Part shown: positions 1-5,309 of the stretch, in pieces
How the letters are laid out: each line of letters begins with the position of its first letter
How positions within the stretch are numbered: position 1 is the first letter of the stretch
Assembly (NCBI GenBank): GCA_030606765.1
Contig: JAUWFX010000119.1
Span: 1 to 5,562, forward strand
Direction of reading: 5' to 3'
Source: Dehalococcoidia bacterium
GTDB lineage: Bacteria; Chloroflexota; Dehalococcoidia; GIF9; AB-539-J10
DNA length: 5,562 bases
Notes under the pieces: generated by a model
Database searches by the model: none
The model's input: only the letters and a program-made list of their open reading frames with translations
What the model was told of the DNA's origin: nothing
Position numbers and translations under genes: made by a program

Positions 1-359
1 TCGATTAAGAGTAGGTCTATGTTATCCAAGGGCATGTCCTTTAGAGCTGACTCAATCATGGCAGCCATTAATGAGCAACTTTCCGGCATATTTCGGGTAT
101 TTATCTGAACTACTGCTTTTGCCTCGCTCTGTACTTTCTCAGCATCTACTGTGGAAGCAACATCACCTTCGATAACAGCCATGTTCAGCCTGCCTTTCAG
201 CCTCGCCAGAGTTTGTAGAATAAGACTTGTCTTGCCAGCACCTGGAGATGACATAATGTTAATGGCAAAAACCTTGTGTTTATCCAGTAGCTGTTGATTT
301 CGGCTAGCTATGGTCTCATTAGCCTCCAGAATGTTCTGAATAACTTCTATTTTTTTCAT
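1..359 (-). CDS. hypB: Hydrogenase nickel incorporation GTPase HypB, N-terminal part (runs off left edge)
   Basis: HypB is a cytoplasmic GTPase that works with HypA to load nickel into the large subunit of [NiFe]-hydrogenase. The 119 complete codons visible here are the N-terminal half of the G domain; the gene continues beyond position 1. Seen in the sequence: a P-loop-like SSPGAGKT at residues 37-44, VIEGDVAST at 62-70 (canonical VIEGDIAT-type switch region), VVQINT at 83-88, and LPLDDLDLLFIE-like LDNIDLLLI at 111-119. The N-terminal CxxCGC nickel site of some HypBs is absent, as in many homologues. Two oddities: the first P-loop Gly is Ser37, and the metal-site CHL motif reads CSL (95-97) with about three extra residues before it. 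The ATG overlaps the hypA stop by four bases (ATGA), so translation is probably coupled. Family assignment is firm; full activity is less certain because of the substitutions. Confidence 0.93.
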   Translation of the reverse strand, partial: MKKIEVIQNILEANETIASRNQQLLDKHKVFAINIMSSPGAGKTSLILQTLARLKGRLNMAVIEGDVASTVDAEKVQSEAKAVVQINTRNMPESCSLMAAMIESALKDMPLDNIDLLLI

Positions 360-697
360 TCTACTTCCATGCTTTCGATATAGAGCTCTCGTCCTTTGGA
401 TATTTCTACGCTCTGGCCCCGGCATTCAGGGCAAGACCATAGAGTATCTTGGGGGGAAAAAATCGTGGAACAATTCCGACAACGCAATTGAGCTGGCACT
501 AATTCAAAGTGGAGTACTGCTCCTTGAGCGATAGTATCTTTGCTTAGAGTATCGAAATAAAACTGAATACAATCGGGGACAAATCCTGACATCTCACCAA
601 TTACTAAGTTAATTTGGATGACCTTGTTAGCTTGCGCCTCACCGGCTTTGGCTAAAGTAATATTAATGATATTTTCAGTTATTCCAAGTTCATGCAT
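356..697 (-). CDS. hypA: Hydrogenase maturation nickel metallochaperone HypA
   Basis: HypA binds nickel and passes it, together with HypB, to the [NiFe]-hydrogenase large subunit. The 113-residue length is normal for the family. The N-terminal MHE (Met1, His2, Glu3), whose His and Glu belong to the nickel site, fixes the start codon. A structural zinc site of two CxxC pairs is intact: Cys73/Cys76 (CRNC) and Cys89/Cys92 (CPEC). The conserved segments around VIGEMSGFVPD (32-42) and FYFDTLSKDT (46-55) are also family-typical. It precedes hypB with a four-base overlap. A promoter-like pair lies just upstream (722-750), but no good Shine-Dalgarno sequence precedes the ATG: the bases immediately before it read GGTTCACAAA. 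Nothing appears missing, so this looks like a functional protein. Confidence 0.97.
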   Translation of the reverse strand: MHELGITENIINITLAKAGEAQANKVIQINLVIGEMSGFVPDCIQFYFDTLSKDTIAQGAVLHFELVPAQLRCRNCSTIFSPQDTLWSCPECRGQSVEISKGRELYIESMEVE

Positions 698-721
698 TTT
701 GTGAACCAGAGTAAATAGTGT

Positions 722-750
722 ATTTTAGACTACTTAATTTCTTATTTCAA
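722..750 (-). promoter_or_regulatory. Sigma-70-type promoter for hypA-hypB
   Basis: On the minus strand, TTGAAA (750-745, 5 of 6 to the -35 consensus) and TAAAAT (727-722, 5 of 6 to the -10 consensus) are separated by exactly 17 bp. Transcription would begin near 715, giving a leader of about 18 nt before the hypA ATG. This suggests hypAB is expressed separately from the fdhD-like gene upstream. It is a motif match only. The rest of 698-888 holds no credible gene and no clear terminator. Confidence 0.6.
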
Positions 751-888
751 ATCCACCAAAAGGTTCTGGTTTAGATATCGCCAGTGTATCAGAAGTGGTG
801 GTACGAATAGCTTCACATAAGCTTTTACGGTTAAACTGCAATGCTATCGGTTATGATAAAACCTGTTATTTCCCCACTTTATATATTC

Positions 889-1572
889 TTAGATTTCGAT
901 TCTCCAATCGTGGGAGTAGATGTTAAACCTTTTGGAACTGGCAAATCCTATGAGTGTTATCCCGTATTTATTGGCTTCTTTTACAGCTAGGTCCGTGGGG
1001 GCAGCGATGCTTACAACTATTGGTATTTCAGAAAAGATCGCCTTTCTTATTGTGGAAGCCGTTTGCCGGCACGAGCTAACCAGGGAACTGTTCGCTAAGT
1101 TGATTCCGTCTCTAATTGCTAAGCCGATGGCTTTATCTATGGCGCAATGCCTACTTATATCCTCGACAAAAATCTCCTTATCCTCACAGATTCCGATGAC
1201 ATGTGTGCAGCCAGTCTTTTGGTATAAGAAACTGTTTTCGTTTAGCGCTTCTATCAAATCAAAAACTTCGCTTTTGGTTAACTGTTTCCTGGAATCACAT
1301 TTTCTGGGGGTCTTAACTAATTCTTCGAGAACATTCACCTCGAACTCATTGCTGCCGAGCTTCCTGATTCGGGACAAAGAAGGGTCTATGCCTCTTGATT
1401 TCAAATTGCCAGCTATCATCTCTTCTAGGTCAACGAGAATGCAGTAGAATTTATGAATTTCTCCATTGAGCTTAACGATAATCTCTTCTTCGTGGACAAG
1501 CTCATCTGTCTGCTTCAGCTTACCATCTCTGGAAATCTCTAAAATTCCTATTTTGGTACTTCTTTTCCCCAT
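889..1572 (-). CDS. fdhD: FdhD-family protein (formate dehydrogenase accessory sulfurtransferase homologue), divergent
   Basis: FdhD moves sulfur from IscS-type cysteine desulfurase to the bis-MGD cofactor of formate dehydrogenase. Family signs are a beta-rich N-terminus (EEEIIVKLNGE, 28-38), DLEEMIAGNLKSRGI (48-62), the VEDISRHCAIDKAIG segment (136-150, canonical EDIGRHNAVDKVIG) and a well-kept C-terminus with APTDLAVKEA (191-200) and GITLIGFASSKRFNIYSH (204-221). The expected CGxCG/CxxC loop reads KCDSR: Cys92 remains but Arg95 takes the second Cys position. Other changes are TGCTH (120-124) for TGGxH, SRHC for GRHN, and SSCR (166-169) for the usual SGR. I chose ATG at 1572 (227 residues), which has AAAGGA 12 nt upstream. 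An in-frame TTG at 1614 would add 14 poorly family-like residues and has no Shine-Dalgarno. The start overlaps moaE by 25 bp. Membership is likely; sulfur transfer by the known mechanism is doubtful. Confidence 0.82.
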   Translation of the reverse strand: MGKRSTKIGILEISRDGKLKQTDELVHEEEIIVKLNGEIHKFYCILVDLEEMIAGNLKSRGIDPSLSRIRKLGSNEFEVNVLEELVKTPRKCDSRKQLTKSEVFDLIEALNENSFLYQKTGCTHVIGICEDKEIFVEDISRHCAIDKAIGLAIRDGINLANSSLVSSCRQTASTIRKAIFSEIPIVVSIAAPTDLAVKEANKYGITLIGFASSKRFNIYSHDWRIEI

Positions 1573-1916
1573 GATTTGTGGAAGTCCTTTATATCGTCTA
1601 TTATGCTTCGGCAAGCATCGAAAGCTGGCTCTCTGTGAGAGGCGGCAACTGCTACTAATAGAATATTCTCTGATATGCCTAAGAAACCCACTCGATGTAC
1701 TATCGCTACATCCTCGACATCAAATCTGTCGATTGCTCTTTTTTCTATCTCCTCTAGTTTCTGGACAGCGTGGTTATCATCCTCAAATTCCAGTCCATTA
1801 CCCGAAGGGAATTCACGTACAGTGCCTAGGTAAATTGATATCGCCCCTATTTTGGGGTATTTCATCTTCCTGATTATCTCATCGCCGGAGAAGTCTTTTC
1901 TTCTTATCTCAATCAT
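1548..1916 (-). CDS. moaE: Molybdopterin synthase catalytic subunit MoaE
   Basis: MoaE, with the thiocarboxylated small subunit MoaD, converts cyclic pyranopterin monophosphate to molybdopterin by adding the dithiolene sulfurs. At 122 residues it is slightly shorter than the 140-150 residues usual for the family. Recognisable parts are GAISIYLGTVRE (24-35, with the active-site Arg34), VAIVHRVGFLGISE (70-83), and ASHREPAFDACRSIIDDIK (92-110, with His94/Arg95 and the probable catalytic Lys110). The C-terminal WKKE-type motif reads WGKE (116-119), so Gly117 sits where the second active-site Lys is expected, with Lys118 next to it. The segment after GTVRE is also divergent from the usual YEAYxxMA. 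The start at 1916 has GGTGA (1927-1923) six bases upstream. No moaD is adjacent, so MoaD must be encoded elsewhere. It overlaps the fdhD-like gene downstream by 25 bp. Confidence 0.93.
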   Translation of the reverse strand: MIEIRRKDFSGDEIIRKMKYPKIGAISIYLGTVREFPSGNGLEFEDDNHAVQKLEEIEKRAIDRFDVEDVAIVHRVGFLGISENILLVAVAASHREPAFDACRSIIDDIKDFHKSWGKEVPK

Positions 1917-2019
1917 CTCATCTCACCAATGTGATTACATGTTTGGGATTTATTTTCACAGGCCGGTCATTTGGTGTTCTCTCTTAATTTGGGCTCTTTG
2001 CAGTTTCTCGCTGAGGGAA

Positions 2020-2253
2020 CTATATTTGGCAGGTGTCACAACTTGTGGCAGAGCATGAGCTACAAGAGGAACTTCCCCCAATCGGGGCAGATGGCCCTTC
2101 ACCGCTTTTAGAAAAAGAGGCGAAAGAGGAGAATATCCGTTTTGCGCCATTGTGACAGCGGGGGCAAGAGGCGTTTTCGTTTGCTTGGTTTTGGTGACGA
2201 AGCAATTCAAACTTATAGTTGCAATCAGGGCAAAGATATTCATAGATGGGCAT
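2020..2253 (-). CDS. FmdB-family small zinc-ribbon protein
   Basis: The 77-residue protein begins with the classic FmdB-family zinc ribbon: MPIYEYLC at the N-terminus, then Cys8/Cys11 (CPDC) and Cys30/Cys33 (CPRC), with the KRI(F) motif following at 38-41. The remainder is a Ser/Gly/Cys-rich low-complexity tail with four more cysteines (64, 67, 72, 75), also typical of this family. The family was named after a gene next to a formamidase operon and is often annotated as a regulator, but its biochemical role is unknown; a metal-binding accessory role is my inference from its neighbours here. The start codon lies two bases after the stop of the preceding small Cys-rich gene, and its Shine-Dalgarno AAAGGA (2266-2261, seven bases upstream) lies inside that gene, so the two are probably translated together. 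Confidence 0.93.
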   Translation of the reverse strand: MPIYEYLCPDCNYKFELLRHQNQANENASCPRCHNGAKRIFSSFASFSKSGEGPSAPIGGSSSCSSCSATSCDTCQI

Positions 2254-2255
2254 TC

Positions 2256-2489
2256 TTAATCCTTTCCTTCCTCAAAAGCTTTTAAGAATACATCAGGGAC
2301 TTGAGGAACCTGGGTATCCGTCCATTTTTTGAGGCAAATCGAGGAGCAGAAATTGTAATGCTCGACTACCTTTGGCCCTTTCCATCGTGAAACCATGAGC
2401 CAACCATTGAGCACCTGGCAAGGCCGCTCCTCTTCTGTATGTTCTACCGTTTTACCACAAGAGTGGCAGATAAAGTATCCCTGAGGCAT
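2256..2489 (-). CDS. Small Cys-rich protein, probable zinc finger, function unknown
   Basis: I do not recognise a named family for this 77-residue protein. It looks like a genuine gene. It has GGAG (2499-2496) six bases before its ATG, sits 53 bp after the nifU-like gene and ends two bases before the fmdB-family start. The cysteines are arranged as C8-x2-C11 near the N-terminus and C48-x3-C52 in an FCSSICLKKW segment (47-56), with another at Cys24. This is the layout of a small treble-clef or FCS/TRASH-like zinc-binding domain. Between the pairs lies a segment with a Trp-containing NGWLMVSRWKG (28-38) that could form beta strands. There is no signal peptide or membrane segment. Its position among Fe-S and molybdenum-cofactor genes suggests a metal-related accessory or protein-protein role, but that rests on context only. 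Confidence 0.8.
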   Translation of the reverse strand: MPQGYFICHSCGKTVEHTEEERPCQVLNGWLMVSRWKGPKVVEHYNFCSSICLKKWTDTQVPQVPDVFLKAFEEGKD

Positions 2490-2542
2490 TTAAGTCTCCA
2501 GCCTGATTCGCTTCTGTCCTCCTTTTGAAATGCTGCCGCAGG

Positions 2543-2761
2543 TTAGACGGCTACCACCTCTTTAACTTCAGGCACCTGTTCCTTGAGCACCCGTTCAATT
2601 CCACCCCTCAATGTTATAGTTGACATGGGGCAGCCACTGCAGGCACCAGTTAGCTTTAATGTCACAACTCCGTCCTTGACATCTATTAGTTGGACATCCC
2701 CTCCATCAGCTAACAATGCCGGTCTCACTTGTTCCAGGGCTGCTTCTACCTTTTCTCGCAT
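2543..2761 (-). CDS. NifU-like C-terminal domain Fe-S cluster scaffold/carrier protein
   Basis: This 72-residue protein is a stand-alone NifU C-terminal (Nfu-type) domain. Known members bind a [4Fe-4S] cluster between subunits of a dimer and hand it to target proteins. The diagnostic features are LLADGGDVQLIDV (16-28) and GACSGCPMST (39-48), in which Cys41 and Cys44 form the cluster-binding CxxC, followed by LRGGIERVLKEQVPEV (51-66). Length and motifs are complete. The start is well supported by a perfect AAGGAGG five bases upstream and a strong promoter ahead of it. It is the first gene of the leftward series that leads to the small Cys-rich gene, fmdB-family gene, moaE and fdhD-like gene. 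Its probable clients are Fe-S enzymes in general, or the Fe-S-rich formate dehydrogenase- and hydrogenase-type enzymes implied by the neighbours. Confidence 0.95.
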   Translation of the reverse strand: MREKVEAALEQVRPALLADGGDVQLIDVKDGVVTLKLTGACSGCPMSTITLRGGIERVLKEQVPEVKEVVAV

Positions 2762-2766
2762 TCTTA

Positions 2767-2773
2767 CCTCCTT
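2767..2773 (-). promoter_or_regulatory. Consensus ribosome binding site of the nifU-like gene
   Basis: AAGGAGG on the minus strand is followed by five bases (TAAGA) and then the ATG at 2761. It is the strongest Shine-Dalgarno in the window and fixes the start of the gene. Confidence 0.9.
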
Positions 2774-2783
2774 ACTTTGTTAA

Positions 2784-2812
2784 AATATAGAGCTAAAGTC
2801 GCTAATTGTCAA
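2784..2812 (-). promoter_or_regulatory. Sigma-70-type promoter for the leftward nifU-fmdB-moaE-fdhD series
   Basis: On the minus strand there is a perfect TTGACA (2812-2807), a 17-bp spacer, then TATATT (2789-2784, 5 of 6 to consensus). The expected start of transcription is near 2777, leaving a leader of about 15 nt that is nearly all ribosome binding site. Such a short leader leaves no room for a riboswitch. Whether transcription continues through moaE and fdhD is inferred from the shared direction and short gaps. Confidence 0.75.
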
Positions 2813-2864
2813 CTTAAGCTGAACTTGAGACACTGGCCTGCATAGATAGAAATAGCAATGGAAG

Positions 2865-2894
2865 TTGGTATGGTGATTGGAGATAATTTATAAT
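2865..2894 (+). promoter_or_regulatory. Sigma-70-type promoter for moeA-mobB
   Basis: TTGGTA (2865-2870, 4 of 6 to the -35 consensus) and a perfect TATAAT (2889-2894) are separated by 18 bp. The start of transcription would be near 2901, about 13 nt before the moeA ATG, with GGAG (2903-2906) as ribosome binding site eight bases ahead of it. It lies back to back with the nifU promoter, the two -35 boxes being about 52 bp apart. Confidence 0.65.
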
Positions 2895-2914
2895 GTCCCT
2901 GTGGAGTTTGCCGC

Positions 2915-4684
2915 ATGATCTCTGTTGAAGAAGCCCTGAAGAAGATTTTGAGCTATGTTGAGGTTCTTGAGCCCGAACGGAAGCCTATTTTGGACTGTCT
3001 GGGACAGGTTCTGGCCGAGGATGTCTATTCCACTATAGATATTCCCCCGCTGGATAATTCCGCCATGGATGGTTATGCCCTGCGGGCTGAAGATACTCGG
3101 GGGGCCGGTGAATCATCACCTAGATATTTAGCCGTAGTCGGAGAGGTTGCTGCCGGGTCTATGCCCACAAAAGAGGTCAGGCCGGGGACGGCTATTCGTA
3201 TTATGACGGGCGCACCATTGCCCGAAGGGGCTGATGCCGTAGTTCAATTTGAGAATACCGATGAAGTCAACCGCAAATCATCCAGTGATGACCTTTCGCA
3301 AATCGGTATATTGTGCCAGGCCAGGAAGGGATTGAATGTCCGGGGTAGAGGCGAGGATATTGCCAAAGGAAAATTAATTCTTAAAAGAGGGAAGGTGCTT
3401 CGCCCTCAAGAGATAGGTGTGCTGGCCTCCCTGGGGCGCTCCACTGTGCTGGTTATCCGTCGGCCGATTGTGGCTATTCTAGCTACGGGAGACGAGCTTA
3501 TCGGTGTTGACCAGCCGTTGGCTCCCGGTAAGATTCATGATAGCAATAACTATACCATTGCCGCTGAAGTCTCTCGCTACGGTGGGATCCCCAAAATCCT
3601 GGGCATAGCGCGCGATTCGGTCCAGTCTCTAACTGAGAAGATCGATGAGGGTTTGGATGCGGATATGCTTATTACCTCCGGGGGTGTGTCCAAGGGAGAC
3701 TACGACATAGTAAAGGATGTACTGGCAGAGCATGGGGAGGTTGGCTTCTGGACGGTTTGTATGAAGCCCGGGAAACCGCTTGCCTTTGGAGTTATGAAGA
3801 AAATGGAAGGAGGGAGAAAGGGGAAGGTGCCTCATTTGGGATTGCCTGGCAATCCTGTCAGCTCCATGATTACATTTGAACAATTCGCCCGCCCCGCCAT
3901 ATTAAAAATGATGGGTAAGAAGATTCTGGCAAAGCCAGCTATCCGAGCTATTATCGAGGATGATGTTGTGGATACTGATGGGCGCCGCCTCTTTGCCAGG
4001 GTAAGTGTAACCAGGCGTGGTGGTCAATATTATGCCTCCCCCACCGGTCCCCAGGGCTCAGGAATCCTTACATCCATGGCCAAGGCCAATGGTTTGGCTG
4101 TTATCCCGGAAAATAGTAAAGGGGTTAAGGCCGGAGACATGGTCGAGGTGCAGATGTTGGATTGGGGAGAGGAACAAGGCGAGGTGGAGACGTTGCCGAT
4201 TGTTTCACTCGTGGGCAAATCGCAATCTGGTAAAACAGTACTTATGGAGCAACTTATTGCAGAGTTTAAAAAGAGAGGATACAAAGTCGCTGCTTTAAAG
4301 CACAGTCACGGCGGGATGGAAATAGACCACCCTGGAAAAGATAGCTGGAGGTATGCTCAAGCGGGCAGCGATGCCGTGCTTGTTAGTTCGCCTGACAAGC
4401 TTGCCTTTATTAAGAATCTAAACCACGAGCTTGATATTGAGGAAATTATGCCCATCGTTGGCCCTGAATTCGACCTAGTCCTTGCCGAAGGATTCCGGAA
4501 AAGTAAAATTCCTAAAATCGAAGTGCACAGAAAAGAACTCGGAGATGACTTATTGTGTTCTCCCGAGGAACTTTCAGCCATTGTCACTGATGGGTCGTTG
4601 GATACTGATAGAGCTCAGCTTCCACGGGGTGATACAGCGGCGATAGCTGACTTCATAGAAAAGAATTTTGTGTTGAAAAGCTGA
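2915..4684 (+). CDS. moeA-mobB: Fused molybdopterin molybdenumtransferase MoeA - MobB protein
   Basis: This 589-residue protein joins two molybdenum-cofactor enzymes. Residues 1 to about 416 are a full MoeA, which inserts molybdate into adenylylated molybdopterin. Its motifs are PPLDNSAMDGYA (44-55), TGAPLPEGADAVV (98-110), RGRGEDIAKG (143-152), ILATGDEL (188-195), GGVSKGDYD (256-264), MKPGKPLAFG (283-292) and GLPGNPVSS (309-317), with the C-terminal domain IV ending near 416. After a short acidic linker (about 417-427) comes a MobB domain. It has a P-loop GKSQSGKT (434-441), ALKHSHG (460-466), DHPGKDSWRYAQAGSDAV (471-488) and AEGFRKSKIPKIEVHR (524-539). MobB binds GTP and assists MobA in making the guanine-dinucleotide cofactor. 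All expected motifs are present in both halves, and the single uninterrupted frame argues against an artefact. The mogA/moaB gene follows 45 bp downstream. The start has GGAG eight bases upstream. Confidence 0.97.
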   Translation: MISVEEALKKILSYVEVLEPERKPILDCLGQVLAEDVYSTIDIPPLDNSAMDGYALRAEDTRGAGESSPRYLAVVGEVAAGSMPTKEVRPGTAIRIMTGAPLPEGADAVVQFENTDEVNRKSSSDDLSQIGILCQARKGLNVRGRGEDIAKGKLILKRGKVLRPQEIGVLASLGRSTVLVIRRPIVAILATGDELIGVDQPLAPGKIHDSNNYTIAAEVSRYGGIPKILGIARDSVQSLTEKIDEGLDADMLITSGGVSKGDYDIVKDVLAEHGEVGFWTVCMKPGKPLAFGVMKKMEGGRKGKVPHLGLPGNPVSSMITFEQFARPAILKMMGKKILAKPAIRAIIEDDVVDTDGRRLFARVSVTRRGGQYYASPTGPQGSGILTSMAKANGLAVIPENSKGVKAGDMVEVQMLDWGEEQGEVETLPIVSLVGKSQSGKTVLMEQLIAEFKKRGYKVAALKHSHGGMEIDHPGKDSWRYAQAGSDAVLVSSPDKLAFIKNLNHELDIEEIMPIVGPEFDLVLAEGFRKSKIPKIEVHRKELGDDLLCSPEELSAIVTDGSLDTDRAQLPRGDTAAIADFIEKNFVLKS

Positions 4685-4718
4685 AGCGATGCCTTTCTCC
4701 CCGTGAAGGAAGAGGGGC

Positions 4719-4724
4719 AGGTGA
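4719..4724 (+). promoter_or_regulatory. Ribosome binding site deciding the mogA/moaB start
   Basis: AGGTGA matches the 16S rRNA anti-Shine-Dalgarno complement and lies five bases before the ATG at 4730. It supports that ATG over the in-frame GTG codons at 4703 and 4721, one of which would place this element within the coding sequence. Confidence 0.65.
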
Positions 4725-4729
4725 AGAAA

Positions 4730-5227
4730 ATGTTTACCGTAGGGATATTGACTGTCAGTGACAAAGGCTCGAGAGGGGAGCGTCAGGATAAGAGTGGAGA
4801 GGCTATTCGTGAAATCCTCTCCAGTATGGATGTTCGCATTGTAAATTACGATATCGTTCCTGATGAGAAGGAGCTTATTGTTGAAAAGCTGGTTAGGTGG
4901 GTAGATGAGGACGATTTAGACGTGCTCATCACCACGGGTGGAACAGGACTTACTCCTAGAGACGTTACTCCGGAGGCGACTCTTGCCGTGGTGGATAGGA
5001 TGGTCCCTGGTTTTGCCGAGGCGATGAGGGCTGAGAGCCTGAAGAAAACCCCCATGGCGATGCTCAGTCGAGCGGTCGCGGGCACTCGCGGTAAATGCTT
5101 AATTATCAACCTGCCGGGAAGTCCCAAGGCAGTACGCGAATGCCTTCAAGTGATACTGCCGGTGTTGCCTCATGCTGTGGAAACGCTTAAGGGCCAAGCA
5201 GGCGAGTGCGGCATAGCCGAAACTTAA
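4730..5227 (+). CDS. mogA: MogA/MoaB-family molybdopterin adenylyltransferase
   Basis: MogA-type proteins adenylylate molybdopterin, giving the substrate that MoeA uses for molybdenum insertion, so pairing with the upstream moeA-mobB makes functional sense. From the ATG at 4730 the protein has 165 residues, a normal size for the family, and begins directly with the expected strand MFTVGILTVSD (1-11). Other motifs are the DxSG-type QDKSGEAI (19-26), TTGGTGLTPRDVTPEAT (68-84, molybdopterin-binding loop with Asp78), VVDRMVPGFAEAMR (87-100) and NLPGSPKAVRECL (127-139). GTG codons in frame at 4703 and 4721 would add up to nine residues that lie outside the fold, so ATG is preferred. Sequence alone does not cleanly separate MogA from MoaB. 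The RDVTPEAT motif and the partnership with MoeA favour the adenylyltransferase role. Confidence 0.93.
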   Translation: MFTVGILTVSDKGSRGERQDKSGEAIREILSSMDVRIVNYDIVPDEKELIVEKLVRWVDEDDLDVLITTGGTGLTPRDVTPEATLAVVDRMVPGFAEAMRAESLKKTPMAMLSRAVAGTRGKCLIINLPGSPKAVRECLQVILPVLPHAVETLKGQAGECGIAET

Positions 5228-5309
5228 GTTCAAGATAGCTGAGGATATGAGCAAAGTGGCCCTTTCCTTTGTCGGGACTCCTATCTGAGAGTTCCTGAAC
5301 AGGCTTCAG
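5228..5309 (+). other. Convergent intergenic region
   Basis: These 82 bp separate the converging ends of mogA/moaB and the malic enzyme gene. I see only weak hairpins: CTGAA-CAGGC-TTCAG at 5295-5309, and a loose inverted repeat GTTCA/TGAAC plus AGATAG/CTATCT spanning 5228-5300. None has the U-tract of a classic intrinsic terminator, so I do not call one. Confidence 0.5.

Noticed and set aside
698..914. Terminator or molybdenum-cofactor riboswitch downstream of the fdhD-like gene
   Set aside because: Only a 4-bp stem (GGTT/AACC near 848-863) is visible, with no T-tract; the space before hypA after its promoter is too short for a riboswitch.
1573..1614. In-frame extension of the fdhD-like gene to a TTG start at 1614
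   Set aside because: It has no Shine-Dalgarno, deepens the overlap with moaE to 67 bp, and the added 14 residues do not resemble the family; ATG at 1572 is better.
920..1873. Two long open frames on the plus strand opposite fdhD and moaE
   Set aside because: They are antisense to recognised genes, show no family motifs and have low-quality Ser/Leu-rich composition.
1917..2019. Separate promoter for moaE
   Set aside because: A TGTAAT -10-like sequence exists on the minus strand but no acceptable -35 box stands at a suitable distance.
1956..2243. Minus-strand frame of 95 codons overlapping the fmdB-family gene
   Set aside because: It is a shifted frame of the same DNA; the zinc-ribbon frame is clearly the coding one.
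2762..2914. Molybdenum-cofactor riboswitch in the divergent region
   Set aside because: Both predicted transcripts have leaders of about 15 nt, too short for that RNA, and I see no matching stems.
3629..4587. Minus-strand open frames inside moeA-mobB
   Set aside because: They are shadows of an intact, motif-complete gene on the plus strand.
4703..4729. GTG starts at 4703 or 4721 for the mogA/moaB gene
   Set aside because: The family fold begins at MFTVGILTVSD, and AGGTGA is ideally spaced for the ATG at 4730.
5228..5309. Possible intrinsic terminator between the convergent genes
   Set aside because: The hairpins are only 4-6 bp and no T-tract follows on either strand.
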